Assembly: GCF_000170795.1 (NCBI RefSeq)
Contig: NZ_ABCM01000013.1
Location: 93,336 to 157,335 of the forward strand
DNA from: Pedobacter sp. BAL39
Lineage (GTDB): Bacteria; Bacteroidota; Bacteroidia; Sphingobacteriales; Sphingobacteriaceae
Direction of reading: 5' to 3'
Length of the DNA stretch: 64,000 nt
In this document: positions 1 through 9,308 of the stretch, in pieces
Layout of the letters: every line of letters starts with the position of its first letter
Numbering within the stretch: position 1 is the stretch's first letter
Program-made: the position numbers and the translations under genes
Notes under the pieces: model-generated
Seen by the model: the letters and a program-made list of their open reading frames with translations, nothing else
What the model was told of the DNA's origin: nothing
Database searches by the model: none

Positions 1-1284
1 TTCAATAATCAGCATCCCCTGCCGGTCTGTGGTAATCCCTTCCTGCAACTGATAGGTGTACCTTGGCACATGGCCATCCATAACTGTCGGCAGGTAGCTG
101 AACCCGACATTCCTGCAGCGCTCCTGTAAGGCTGTACCCACCTCAATAATATGCGTGGAAATGATAAAAAAGCAGTTGCGGTATTTGGAGAAGGCCTCTG
201 TTACAGCCAGGGTAGCATCATAAGCGTCCTTCACGTTGGTCCCTTTAAAGAGCTCGTCAAACAATACCACCAGATGCTGACCTGTACCAACAGATTCGGC
301 AGCATTTTTTACGCGAAGGACTTCCGCATAAAAATGGCTGTACCCCAAGTTCAGGTCGTCAGGAACGTTAATGGAAGAATACAGGCCGTCACATACCGAA
401 AATTCCATTTGCCTGGCCGCTACGGGAAAGCCCATGTGCGACAGGTAAACGGCTATTCCAAAGGACTTCATAAAGGTAGACTTCCCAGCCATGTTTGCGC
501 CGGTCAGGAAAATCATATTCTGCTCCCGGCCCAACGACAGCGGATTTGCTACGCCTTTCATTAATCCCGGGTGCCACAGTCCGGCGCTACGCATACAGTT
601 TGCCTCCTTTGGCAACGCCAGCGCATAACTAAAACCACGTTCCCTAGCCACCAGGCTCACCCCGATGTAAACATCCAGCAGGCAGATGCCGTTCAGCAGG
701 GCCCCCATCTGGAGCTGCAAAGTGTGTTTCAGTAAATGATCATACCAAGCAATTTTCATCAGCGGAAGCGGAAATACTTCGCTCAGCAAGTCCCTTATCC
801 CCTGCTCGTCCAGGATCGCACTTATTTGTTTACGGGATTGTTCAAAAGGACTTCCTGCATCTCGCCCCATCTCCAGCATCAAGCGCTGAAGTTGCCGCAA
901 GACTTCAACAGTAGCATTCAGCCCGGCAAGCAGCTGACCAAACTGTTCATCATGCAGGAACACGGCAAGAGCCTTTTTATGGAGTAGTCCTGTTGTGGCC
1001 AGCAGGAAATTAGCGGAGGTGCCCGTGTTGAGATAGGTTTCCGCCTTTTGAAAAGTCAGTCCATCTACCGGAAATTTCAGCTGTTTATTCTGAAAGTAGC
1101 GGAACATGTTGCTGCGCGTATTGATGGCCTCCACATCCACCATGGGATGTTGAAACATCTCCTGCAACTTGCGCTCGCCACCGGTAGTATGCAGCTTATT
1201 GAATAGGCTAAAAATAGAATCCGGGCGGTATTTACCCAATAGATTCAGGTCGTCCAAGGTTTGTTTATCTGCGATAAAGCTCAT
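1..1284 (-). CDS. MutS-like ATPase, copy B (3' end cut by window edge)
   Basis: 428 codons are visible from an ATG at 1284; the frame is still open at base 1. The N-terminal half resembles the MutS core/lever domain III, and the C-terminal half is the MutS ABC-type ATPase: Walker A GANMAGKST from residue 262, Walker B VVLFDELFKGTN and a STHIIE switch segment. The mismatch-recognition domain I and connector domain II of true MutS are absent; the protein begins directly with domain III. It starts 7 bp after the stop of a close paralog (1292-2647) at the end of a long minus-strand operon with SusCD, TlpA and ABC-transporter genes. By family knowledge it should be a dimeric DNA- or nucleotide-dependent ATPase, but the lack of domain I and the context argue against ordinary mismatch repair. 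The real role is unknown. Confidence 0.85.
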   Translation of the reverse strand, partial: MSFIADKQTLDDLNLLGKYRPDSIFSLFNKLHTTGGERKLQEMFQHPMVDVEAINTRSNMFRYFQNKQLKFPVDGLTFQKAETYLNTGTSANFLLATTGLLHKKALAVFLHDEQFGQLLAGLNATVEVLRQLQRLMLEMGRDAGSPFEQSRKQISAILDEQGIRDLLSEVFPLPLMKIAWYDHLLKHTLQLQMGALLNGICLLDVYIGVSLVARERGFSYALALPKEANCMRSAGLWHPGLMKGVANPLSLGREQNMIFLTGANMAGKSTFMKSFGIAVYLSHMGFPVAARQMEFSVCDGLYSSINVPDDLNLGYSHFYAEVLRVKNAAESVGTGQHLVVLFDELFKGTNVKDAYDATLAVTEAFSKYRNCFFIISTHIIEVGTALQERCRNVGFSYLPTVMDGHVPRYTYQLQEGITTDRQGMLIIE

Positions 1285-1291
1285 ATTTCTT

Positions 1292-2647
1292 TTAATTAAT
1301 CGGCTTTTTATGGATCCGCTCAAGACCCTTTCTCAGGATCTCCAGGATGCCTTCATTGTTAATGATGATCATGCCATGGCGGTCGGCCGTCAGTCCTTCC
1401 TCCAGTGTATAGGTATACACCGGTTTGTTTCCATTCATTTTGGTGGGCAAAAAAACGAACTGGATATGGTCATTGCGTTCTTTCAGAACCTCACCCGCCT
1501 CAATGATGTGCGTGGAAATGACAAACATGCTCCCTGGTTTATGTGCAAAAGCTTCCGTAAAAGCAACAGTGGCCTCACAGGCGTCTTTCACATTTGTACC
1601 TCGGAACAACTCATCAAAAAGGACAAAGAGCTGCTTCCCGGACTGCAGCTCCGCAGCAATTTTCTTAGCGCGTAAAACTTCAGCATAAAAATGACTGGCC
1701 CCCATCCCCAGGTCATCGGGCAGGTTGATGGTGGTGTATATGCCATCCAGGACAGAGAACTCCATTTCAGCAGCGGCCACAGGGAAACCCGCATGTGCCA
1801 GAAAAAGTGCGATGCTGAGCGACTTCATAAAAGTCGACTTTCCCGCCATATTAGCGCCGGTCAGAAATATGACATTGCTGCGCTCATCTATGCTGATGTT
1901 GTTGGCCACAGCATTTTTTACCTGAGGATGGTATACCCCTTTCAGCCGCAGCAGGTGCCGGTCTCTAGGTAATGCTTTGGGGAAGATGAAACCGCGCTCC
2001 ATCGCCACACGCGCTACCGACTGATAGACATCGAGCTGATAAACATACGTCAGCAGCCGTTTTACCTCATCCCGGTAACGGAACCGCAGCAATGCATCAT
2101 ACTCCGCAAATACCGCAGCTGAAAGACGTCCTTTTCTGGGCCTGCTGAACAGCACGGAGAAAGCATTCGAATGAAGCTGTGCCCGGATCGCCTGGTAGTC
2201 GACGAAATAGCAGTGCCCTGCTTCGAGCTGCAAAGCGCCAATAAAATCACGCAGACCTTGCAACAGATCAGTTAAGGCAGTGATGCCATTGTGGATAGTA
2301 GTCGTCTCTGCATCCGTTGCCACCAGATTACTCAGTCTTTGGGTTACCGAATGGTCCTGCGCGGACAACTTTGTGCGCTCGTCAGTATTGCTCAGGTAAA
2401 GTTCCGCAGCATCAAACCAGGCGGTGGCGAAAGGAAATTGCCAGTTCATTGCGGCAAAATATTGAATGATGCCGCTGCGCTTATTCACCGCATCGGCATC
2501 AGACAAGGGATATTGGAACATCGCCTCCAGCAGCGCTGCCCCACCACGGGTATTCGTCCTGTTGAAAATCTGGTACACGGAATCGCTTCCGTGTTTACCA
2601 AATATATTCAGGTCATCCAGTGTTTGTTTATCTGTTGTAAATAACAT
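1292..2647 (-). CDS. MutS-like ATPase, copy A
   Basis: 451 residues. I chose the ATG at 2647, 4 bp after the stop of the upstream gene; a further 31 in-frame codons upstream would overlap that gene and look unlike the family. Residues 1-60 match the start of MutS domain III (TLDDLNIFGKHGSDSV, then NRTNTRGGAALLEAMF), residues 100-240 form the helical lever region, and 255-430 are the ATPase with Walker A GANMAGKST (264-272), Walker B FVLFDELFRGTN (341-352) and STHIIE (378-383). There is no mismatch-binding domain I, no connector and no Smr or C-terminal dimer tail. It is a divergent paralog of the next gene downstream (1-1284), so the two may form a heterodimer. The surrounding operon deals with envelope and transport functions. 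Confidence 0.88.
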   Translation of the reverse strand: MLFTTDKQTLDDLNIFGKHGSDSVYQIFNRTNTRGGAALLEAMFQYPLSDADAVNKRSGIIQYFAAMNWQFPFATAWFDAAELYLSNTDERTKLSAQDHSVTQRLSNLVATDAETTTIHNGITALTDLLQGLRDFIGALQLEAGHCYFVDYQAIRAQLHSNAFSVLFSRPRKGRLSAAVFAEYDALLRFRYRDEVKRLLTYVYQLDVYQSVARVAMERGFIFPKALPRDRHLLRLKGVYHPQVKNAVANNISIDERSNVIFLTGANMAGKSTFMKSLSIALFLAHAGFPVAAAEMEFSVLDGIYTTINLPDDLGMGASHFYAEVLRAKKIAAELQSGKQLFVLFDELFRGTNVKDACEATVAFTEAFAHKPGSMFVISTHIIEAGEVLKERNDHIQFVFLPTKMNGNKPVYTYTLEEGLTADRHGMIIINNEGILEILRKGLERIHKKPIN

Positions 2648-2651
2648 CTGT

Positions 2652-4964
2652 TTATTTTCTTTTACGTCTGATGAGCAGTACAGACCCGCCGGCCAGCAGC
2701 AAAGCTGGCAACACCCATATGAAGGCAATCTTACAGGCATTTACTCCTGCCGAGGTGATCTTCATGCGCTTGTCTTTAGCTTCCGGCCGGGAGGTATCAA
2801 TCGGAAACTCTCCATAGTTCAGCCAGCTATACAGTGCGGTGTTGAAGATGAAGTTGGCTGTTTTCACGTTGTACCTGCCCAGCTCACTGTTACTCATAAA
2901 ATCGGCGTCACCGCTTACAATGATCCGTTGTTCTTTACCGTTGATCTTCCTGCTCAGTGCCAGCACTGTAGGAAACGACCGCCGTATATCTCCATTGGCA
3001 GTACTGAAAACCACTGCCGCGGAATCAGCAACGAATTTTCCCTTTTTAAGCCAGCTCAGCCCACTGCTGGTCATCAGCAAAGGGTGATAGTTGAATCCTG
3101 ACTGCTCATGATAGGCGAGGGCAACTGCTCCGGGTGTCGAAACAACTGTACTATCCTGAAAACTTTCGGTCAGCATCTTCGTAAATGTAGACGCAAAAGG
3201 CGTAACATTATTCAGTACCAGGTCTGGGGACAAATCTTTACTCGGCTGCACCAGCGTGCCCTCCAGCATTTCCACGCCCAGCTCCTGCAGGACGGGGGCA
3301 AGCACATCTCTTTTTTCCGGCTCGCCGGCAACCAGCAGGTTGCCACCCTTTGCGACATAAGCTTTAACCTTTGCCAACGTTGCAGGGCTCATGGCCGACT
3401 TAGGATCTGCAATGACCAGGATGGAAATGTTCTCAGGAACGTCGCTGCTTTCCAGTGAGAGGGTGTCCACATCAAAACCCTGATTCACCAGGGCATACCT
3501 GAAGGTCTTCAGTGTCGTTAAAGTCTGGTATTCCCGATCTCCCTTTTTGACAATGTCCCGCTCCAGATTTCCGGTAAGAAAAGCGACCTTCGGCAGCTTC
3601 GCCGACATCAGGCGCTTGAAAGCAGCGGAGACCTCCGTTTCACTCGGAAACATCTGCTGATCATCATACACCCTGAGGAAGGTGCTTTTATCTTTATACT
3701 TCAGCTGCATCACAAAGCGGTTCAGCTCGGGCTTCAGGTCAATCAGCTTATGGATCTCTTCGGGTGTTTTGAACATCGACAGGTCGAGCCTGAAGTTCTT
3801 GGCACTCAGGTCTGCAATCTGTTTCAGGTTCTTGCCCTCATACTGTTTATAAAAGTAATTGTGGTCATCAGGGATGCTGTCGTAGTAGTTGACATACTCA
3901 AATTTAATGTCCGGCTTGAAGCGCAGGTAAGGCTCCCATACCGACAGATACCTGTTGCGGGCTTCTGGAAGACCCGCATATACATATTGTCCCAACAAGT
4001 TATTGTACACTGTGATCTCCAGCTCCTCCTTGCCCAGTTGTTTGATGATCTTCTGTGCATTTGGCGTAAGGGTATTGCTTTGATTGGTCGTAGTATCCCA
4101 GTAACCAATCAGTCCGGGTCTGGAACTGGCGTAACCAATTGCCAGCGCCGAGACGATGATGAAGGCATACTTACCAGCTTTAACGACAAATGGTTTGGAT
4201 TCACGCCCGGCTTTCATCTTAAAGATGGTCAGGCCCAGGAAGATGTAGACGATAATCAGGAAATAGATGACATCCTTGGTCATGATCATCCCGTTCAGCA
4301 TATGCCCGGTTCTTCCGGAGAGCGACAGGAAATAGGTCAGGTCGCGTACAAAATCATATTGCTGCCAAAGGGTCCCGATATAACTCAGGATACCGATCAT
4401 CACGAATGTGCTCACCGCGGCCACGACCTGGTAAGTGGTCAGGCTGGACATAAACAACCCAATTGCCGAATAGGCACACAACAAAAGGAAGAAACCCAGA
4501 GCACCCGACATCAGGATTCCTGTATCTACTTCTTTGATGTGAAATAAACCGGCAAAGAGAAAGATGCCAACAATGGCGACCAGCACGAGGCTGTAGACCA
4601 GCATGGCCAGGTACTTACCAAAGACGATCTCCTGCACTTTCACCGGTGAGGAGTATAAAAGCTTGATGGTACCGCCATTAATTTCGCGGCTGATCAGCCC
4701 CATCGTTAGCAATGGGATATACAGGTAAAGGTTCTGCATCACACTGCTAAACAAGCCTCCCTGTCCGGTAAAGATCCTGTTGGTCAGTTGAGTCATATAT
4801 TCCAGGCCCCTGCCGCCCATCTCCTGACTACGCACATTGCTGTCGACCATACCCATATAAGTCATGGCACATTGTACGAGGAACACGATCATAAGGAACC
4901 AGGCAATCGGGGAATAGAACAGGTTCCGTAACTCTGTTCTTGCTATTTTAAATATAATATTCAT
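2652..4964 (-). CDS. GldF-GldG-like fusion: ABC-2 permease plus periplasmic GldG domain
   Basis: 770 residues. Residues 1-280 hold an ABC-2 type permease with about six membrane segments (near 15-38, 80-94, 110-132, 148-172, 180-200, 232-250). Residues about 265-285 form another membrane helix, followed by a large extracytoplasmic region (about 300-735) of the GldG / ABC_transp_aux type, and a last helix (IAFIWVLPALLLAGGSVLL) with a basic RRKRK tail. In gliding Bacteroidota GldF and GldG are separate proteins; here they are fused. The ATPase is encoded 8 bp upstream (4973-5902), so the two genes should make one transporter. No other gliding or type IX secretion genes are nearby, so motility is not implied. 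Substrate unknown. Confidence 0.85.
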   Translation of the reverse strand: MNIIFKIARTELRNLFYSPIAWFLMIVFLVQCAMTYMGMVDSNVRSQEMGGRGLEYMTQLTNRIFTGQGGLFSSVMQNLYLYIPLLTMGLISREINGGTIKLLYSSPVKVQEIVFGKYLAMLVYSLVLVAIVGIFLFAGLFHIKEVDTGILMSGALGFFLLLCAYSAIGLFMSSLTTYQVVAAVSTFVMIGILSYIGTLWQQYDFVRDLTYFLSLSGRTGHMLNGMIMTKDVIYFLIIVYIFLGLTIFKMKAGRESKPFVVKAGKYAFIIVSALAIGYASSRPGLIGYWDTTTNQSNTLTPNAQKIIKQLGKEELEITVYNNLLGQYVYAGLPEARNRYLSVWEPYLRFKPDIKFEYVNYYDSIPDDHNYFYKQYEGKNLKQIADLSAKNFRLDLSMFKTPEEIHKLIDLKPELNRFVMQLKYKDKSTFLRVYDDQQMFPSETEVSAAFKRLMSAKLPKVAFLTGNLERDIVKKGDREYQTLTTLKTFRYALVNQGFDVDTLSLESSDVPENISILVIADPKSAMSPATLAKVKAYVAKGGNLLVAGEPEKRDVLAPVLQELGVEMLEGTLVQPSKDLSPDLVLNNVTPFASTFTKMLTESFQDSTVVSTPGAVALAYHEQSGFNYHPLLMTSSGLSWLKKGKFVADSAAVVFSTANGDIRRSFPTVLALSRKINGKEQRIIVSGDADFMSNSELGRYNVKTANFIFNTALYSWLNYGEFPIDTSRPEAKDKRMKITSAGVNACKIAFIWVLPALLLAGGSVLLIRRKRK

Positions 4965-4972
4965 GATTAAGG

Positions 4973-5902
4973 CTAAACGTTTGAAGGGGTAGACAACTGT
5001 TTAAATATTTCATCCAGGGAGCTCTTATCGAGGTTGATCTCCCTGAGCTTCCAGCCATGCTGCACGCTGGCAGCGATGACGGTTTCTGCAATCTGCTCGT
5101 CACCATTGAAGTAAAGCCTCACCTGACGCTCTGTGAGGAAGTCGACCTTAGTGATGCCATCTATCGCGAGGAAGGCTGCCGCCGCCGGTGGATTTTCCAT
5201 GCGCATCAGCACGCTATGTGGTTCCACATAATTGTTAAAGGCATCCATGGTGTCGGCAAAGACAATGCGCCCGCCTTCAATCATCGTGATGTCCTTGCAC
5301 AGCAGCTGCACCTCTGTCAGGATGTGCGAGGAGAAAATCACCAGGCGATCTGTCGCAATTTCCTTGATGAGTGCACGGACTTCGATGATCTGGTTTGGGT
5401 CCAGCCCGTTTGTAGGCTCATCGAGCACGACCACAGCCGGGTGATGGATGATGGCTTGTGCAATGCCCACGCGCTGGCGGTACCCACCGGAAAGGTTGCC
5501 AATCAGCCTGCTGCTGAAATGGGTAATGCCACAGCGCTCTTTAGCTTCAGCCACGGCAGCCTTGATTTCTCTCTTAGGGATAAATCGCAGTTCCGCACAA
5601 TAAGTCAGGTATTCATCCACCGTAAGGTCAAGGTATAGCGGTGCATTCTGGGGCAGGAAGCCGATCTGTTTCTTCGCGAGCTCCGGCTGCTCCCTTACAT
5701 CAATGCCATTAATGTATACCTTGCCCTCGGTCTGGTTCAATACCCCGCAGAGGATGTTCATCGTGGTTGATTTGCCGGCGCCATTGGAGCCCAGCAGTCC
5801 TACAATGCCACTTTTATTGATCTCCATGTTGATGTCGCGGATGGCCCATGAGCTGCTGTACTTATGCGACAGGTGCTCGATTTTTATGATGCTCTTTTCC
5901 AA
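4973..5902 (-). CDS. ABC transporter ATP-binding protein (GldA-like)
   Basis: 309 residues. Walker A GSNGAGKST (38-46), Q-loop near 85, signature LSGGYRQR (137-144), Walker B VVVLDEPTNGLDP (156-168) and the H-loop SSHIL are all present. The C-terminal 80 residues form the accessory domain usual in GldA / CcmA-type ATPases of ABC-2 exporters. It lies 8 bp upstream of the GldF-GldG-like fusion gene, its evident permease partner, and 45 bp downstream of a TlpA-like gene in the same operon. It should hydrolyse ATP at the inner face of the inner membrane to drive export or remodelling. The substrate cannot be read from sequence. Confidence 0.92.
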   Translation of the reverse strand: MEKSIIKIEHLSHKYSSSWAIRDINMEINKSGIVGLLGSNGAGKSTTMNILCGVLNQTEGKVYINGIDVREQPELAKKQIGFLPQNAPLYLDLTVDEYLTYCAELRFIPKREIKAAVAEAKERCGITHFSSRLIGNLSGGYRQRVGIAQAIIHHPAVVVLDEPTNGLDPNQIIEVRALIKEIATDRLVIFSSHILTEVQLLCKDITMIEGGRIVFADTMDAFNNYVEPHSVLMRMENPPAAAAFLAIDGITKVDFLTERQVRLYFNGDEQIAETVIAASVQHGWKLREINLDKSSLDEIFKQLSTPSNV

Positions 5903-5947
5903 TTCTGAATAGTTTATGATGTTTGATTGATATAGTTGAACCGAAGC

Positions 5948-6511
5948 TTATTTTTTGATCAGCGCTTTTGCTGCATCTATGGTGAACTTACCGTCTACCA
6001 GCAGTTGGATCACCTCATCGTTTAGGTTGCTGGGATGTGTCTGCCAGACGAGCTTGTTGTTCTGGATGATGAAGGTCTGCGGGATGCCAGTCACCCCTGC
6101 CGCTTTTACCCACTTCTTATCGAAGTCGCTGCCCTCAGGGCCGCTGTAGGCAATGGTGTAACTTAAACCATCTCCCATCTCCTTGACGAAGGCATCGACT
6201 TTGGACCTATCGCTCTCCATCACATCCTGACCAATAAAAACCACGTTTTTATCTTTGAACCTGAGGTGCATGGCATTCAGGTGCGGCATTGCAGCGATGC
6301 AGGGTTTACACCAGGTGGCCCAAAGCTCCACGATGTAGATTTTATCTTTCTCAAAAGCTTTTACAGGTGTCCCTTTTATCCATTCTACATTTGGATATTC
6401 GGGGATGATGTCGTCACCGATATCCGGGAAATCGGCAAACTGCTGGGCGCTTAAACTTGTGGACATTGCCAGTAACAGCAATGCCATCAGGGGCATACAT
6501 AGTCTTTTCAT
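5948..6511 (-). CDS. TlpA-like thiol-disulfide oxidoreductase
   Basis: 187 residues from the ATG at 6511, which gives a clean signal peptide (MKRLCMPLMALLLLAMSTSLSA). A longer in-frame start at 6559 would overlap the preceding gene by 41 bp and place 16 residues before the signal. The thioredoxin fold carries the active-site motif WATWCKPC (C68 and C71), and the cis-proline region GIPQTFII is visible further on. It should act in the periplasm as a reductase or isomerase of disulfides. It follows a larger TlpA-like protein that lacks these cysteines (6519-7676), so this one may be the redox-active member of the pair. Confidence 0.9.
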   Translation of the reverse strand: MKRLCMPLMALLLLAMSTSLSAQQFADFPDIGDDIIPEYPNVEWIKGTPVKAFEKDKIYIVELWATWCKPCIAAMPHLNAMHLRFKDKNVVFIGQDVMESDRSKVDAFVKEMGDGLSYTIAYSGPEGSDFDKKWVKAAGVTGIPQTFIIQNNKLVWQTHPSNLNDEVIQLLVDGKFTIDAAKALIKK

Positions 6512-6518
6512 ATGATTG

Positions 6519-7676
6519 TTATTTAACTGCTTTTTCAAGTTCCAAACCAAGCTCCGCATCCGTTAATGCCAGGCGTCGCATGAGAATTTTCCCGTCGGGG
6601 CCAATGAGAAAGCCTTGTGGAACAGCACCCAGGCTTAGGCCATAAGCTTTTGCGGTCTTGCTGATCGCCTCTTTGTTGCCTATGCCTCCAACGTCGGTGG
6701 TATGTACCCAGTTGTAGGTGGTGGCCTTCATGGCTTCGCGCCACCTGCTGTCTTCATCATAACTGACTCCCAGTATCACGAAGTTTTTATCTTTAAAGCG
6801 TTTGCTTACTTTTCTCATGTTGACGGCGAAAGAATCAAAGCCGAACACGTTGCTGATCCAGAACAGCAACATCACATTTTTACCCTTTAGCGAGGACAGC
6901 GTAACGGGGTTCCCCAGGCTATCCTTTACCGTAAAATCCGGGGCTACGTTACCGATAGCCAGCTTTTTGGAAAGCTGGATCCGCTCGGCGAAGAGTTTCC
7001 CCTGCTCCGTATTGCGGACAGCTGCAGAGTAGCGGTTGAAGCCTTTGATGCCCTCATCTTCGATGAAACCTCTTTGTGTCTTGATCCAAAGCAGAAAAGC
7101 AGCATAACTGTCGGGGCTGGCGGCAATCCAGGCGCTGTCGATCTTCTCCTGCTGCGCCAGGATCGGGGCAATCTGCTTCTGCAAAGCCTCAGCAGCTTCC
7201 ATGTTACGTTCCATGCGCATCTTTGCCTGCTGTTCCGCCAATGGCCGATACTGGTCGTTCAGTGTTTTCAGCAATGCTACACGATGTAGGTAATCGGCCT
7301 GTCCCTTACCTCCCGTGACTGCCGCATTGCCGATGCTGTCGGCACTCACAATTTTTATGGTGCCACCCTCGACAAAGAAACCTTTGTAATCGCTCACCCT
7401 TCCCATTTTGGGCCCGCCCTTATTATCCGAAAACTGAAGGCTGGCAAAATAGGGGTCACCTACTTCTCCCTGCAGACTGAAAGCGCCATTGCGCACGATG
7501 GCAGAGTCCCTGACATAGGTATTCGGGTGGCTATTGTATTGAAGGATTACCTTTCCCTGGATGTCTTTGGCAAGCTGTCCGTTAATGGTAAATTTGTGCT
7601 GTGAAAAGGCCGGGGCGGACAAGGCGGTGGCCATGCCTACGCATAGGCTGCACTTAAATAATGTCTTTAAAATCAT
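6519..7676 (-). CDS. DUF4369 / TlpA-like protein without the CxxC active site
   Basis: 385 residues. A signal peptide (residues 1-25) is followed by a DUF4369-type beta domain (about 28-125), a helical linker, and a C-terminal AhpC/TlpA-like thioredoxin fold (about 240-385) with the APDFTVKDSLGNPVTLSSLKGK lead-in. Where TlpA proteins have a W-C-x-x-C motif this one reads LLFWISNVFGFDSF (271-282), and the mature protein contains no cysteine at all. It therefore cannot be a dithiol oxidoreductase; a scaffold, chaperone or ligand-binding role is more likely. The two cysteines in the sequence (C9, C12) lie inside the signal peptide. It is followed 7 bp later by a CxxC-containing TlpA-like gene. 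Confidence 0.88.
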   Translation of the reverse strand: MILKTLFKCSLCVGMATALSAPAFSQHKFTINGQLAKDIQGKVILQYNSHPNTYVRDSAIVRNGAFSLQGEVGDPYFASLQFSDNKGGPKMGRVSDYKGFFVEGGTIKIVSADSIGNAAVTGGKGQADYLHRVALLKTLNDQYRPLAEQQAKMRMERNMEAAEALQKQIAPILAQQEKIDSAWIAASPDSYAAFLLWIKTQRGFIEDEGIKGFNRYSAAVRNTEQGKLFAERIQLSKKLAIGNVAPDFTVKDSLGNPVTLSSLKGKNVMLLFWISNVFGFDSFAVNMRKVSKRFKDKNFVILGVSYDEDSRWREAMKATTYNWVHTTDVGGIGNKEAISKTAKAYGLSLGAVPQGFLIGPDGKILMRRLALTDAELGLELEKAVK

Positions 7677-7710
7677 TCGTTTACTGTTTTTTGTATGGTT
7701 GGTTTTGAAA

Positions 7711-7741
7711 CCCGGAGCGCAGCATGCTGCCTGGCTCCGGG
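7711..7741 (-). other. intercistronic hairpin
   Basis: Inverted repeat CCCGGAGC / GCTCCGGG with 8-bp perfect arms; the loop itself contains the palindrome GCAGCATGCTGC. It sits in the 90-bp gap between the PKD-like gene (stop at 7767) and the DUF4369 gene (start at 7676). On the minus strand it is followed by TTTC and not by a long U tract, so it looks more like a partial terminator or an RNA-stability hairpin that sets expression of SusCD-lipoproteins apart from the TlpA-ABC-MutS part. Confidence 0.6.
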
Positions 7742-7766
7742 AGGTGCAATGGTTAAATGTTTCACC

Positions 7767-9272
7767 TTACCGCAGGCGTTCGCGGTAGGAGATGCTCGCG
7801 ATTTTTCCAAACCCGGTCCAGCGGTCTGCGAGCACCAGATCTGCATTGACCGTCGGCACGGCATAACGCTCCAGCACACCACTGGTGGCGGGTGCTGCCG
7901 GGCTGTAGCTTCCTACGTTAAGCAGCTTGGCCCAGCCGCCATAGGTCGCATTGGAGGCCCTGTTGAAGAAGCTGGGGAAAGCCAGGTACGTAATCTCTGA
8001 ATCGCCCTTGTCCAGCATCAGCTTGCTGGTACGCAGGGAAAGGTCATATTCATAAAGTTTACCGCCAACGCTATAAAACAGGTAACCCAGATCAGGGCTC
8101 ACAGCATAGTGACTGGCCAACGCAATGTCGGTCCCCGTCATCTCCTGATAATACGATGAGGCCCCGCCAACGGCAAACCGCAGCATATAGATCTTTGAGG
8201 TTTGCGGATTTTTGAGTACCGCATAGGCATTACCCGAGTAGTTCCGCTCCATATACAGCAGATCGTTTCCCGACGGATAGTTCAGGCCATCGGGCACGTC
8301 AGACACCGTGACATTTGTGATTGCTGAGGTGCTCACAAACTTTCTCTTGCTCTTGTTATACATGACAAAAGCATTTCCATCCGTGGCTACGTAAGGTGCT
8401 ACAGGGAAGGGCGTCTGTCCCGAAGAATACGTATTTACCGGAACATAGGGCCATGCCGAAGAGGACAGGAAGGCGCGCACATAGATATTGTCGTTGGCCA
8501 TCAGGAACAGGTTGGTAAAGATAAACTGCGTGGCGCCGTTCATCGCATTGGCTTTAAATCCGGCAGGCACATTTCCCAGCATCTCATAACGGATGTCATA
8601 AGTGGGCAGATAATCGAAGGTCTCGGAATGGATGCGGCTGGTGCCGGTTTCTGTCATCAGGTAGATGCGGTAGGTATCGGCTGTACCCCCACCAGAGAAG
8701 GCGGTTTCCGCGCAATATACCTGGTAAGGTTTCCCCTGTTCCGGCAGTCGCGAGCCCATCTTCGCCAGCACATCCGTAAACTGGCTGAACTTCTGGGTGG
8801 CCCTGCTGTAGGAAAGCATGTCGAGGCGGCTTTTTCCAGCCACCTCATTCAGTACCAGGAAACCTTCATATACCTCCGTAGTGACGGTCAGCGTAGTTTT
8901 GCTGTGGACCTCAACACCCGTGTTCAGGTCTTTCACACGATACTGGAGGCTATAGTTACCTGGCGCGATGCCAATTTTAATGCGCAGTGTTTTTGAGCTG
9001 GACAATACAGAATCCGGTGTCTGGTCATTGTTCCGGTCCAGTGCCCATTGGTAGCTGTAGGAATTGCCACCTGCTTCCTTTATGCTCTCCGCCAATGAGG
9101 GTGCCACAATCAGGCTGTCCCCGAAGTAAGCAGTATATCCGGAAGTGGTATCAAAGTTTTCAATAGTTACTTTATTAATCTCACGATAGTCATAATTCCC
9201 GAGGTCCTTCGAGCAGGAAAGGGAAAAAGATGCTGCCAGAGCAACCATGATGTATTTTTTAATCGTTCTCAT
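7767..9272 (-). CDS. PKD-like family outer-membrane lipoprotein
   Basis: 501 residues. It has a lipoprotein signal (SFSLSCSKDLGNYDY, lipidated Cys at 20), then an Ig/PKD-like segment (about 35-125) and a predicted beta-rich C-terminal half. It matches the PKD-like lipoprotein family that recurs in Bacteroidota next to SusC, SusD and DUF4843 genes. It is probably a surface-exposed accessory lipoprotein of the SusCD system encoded upstream. The ligand is unknown. It lies 36 bp after the DUF4843 gene and is translated in the same direction. Confidence 0.8.
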   Translation of the reverse strand: MRTIKKYIMVALAASFSLSCSKDLGNYDYREINKVTIENFDTTSGYTAYFGDSLIVAPSLAESIKEAGGNSYSYQWALDRNNDQTPDSVLSSSKTLRIKIGIAPGNYSLQYRVKDLNTGVEVHSKTTLTVTTEVYEGFLVLNEVAGKSRLDMLSYSRATQKFSQFTDVLAKMGSRLPEQGKPYQVYCAETAFSGGGTADTYRIYLMTETGTSRIHSETFDYLPTYDIRYEMLGNVPAGFKANAMNGATQFIFTNLFLMANDNIYVRAFLSSSAWPYVPVNTYSSGQTPFPVAPYVATDGNAFVMYNKSKRKFVSTSAITNVTVSDVPDGLNYPSGNDLLYMERNYSGNAYAVLKNPQTSKIYMLRFAVGGASSYYQEMTGTDIALASHYAVSPDLGYLFYSVGGKLYEYDLSLRTSKLMLDKGDSEITYLAFPSFFNRASNATYGGWAKLLNVGSYSPAAPATSGVLERYAVPTVNADLVLADRWTGFGKIASISYRERLR

Positions 9273-9308
9273 CGATTGTATATTTTAAGATTTACATTAA
9301 ACCATGAG

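Noticed and set aside
1..2647. Housekeeping mismatch-repair MutS
   Set aside because: Both proteins lack domains I and II and are about half the length of MutS. Their operon partners are envelope genes.
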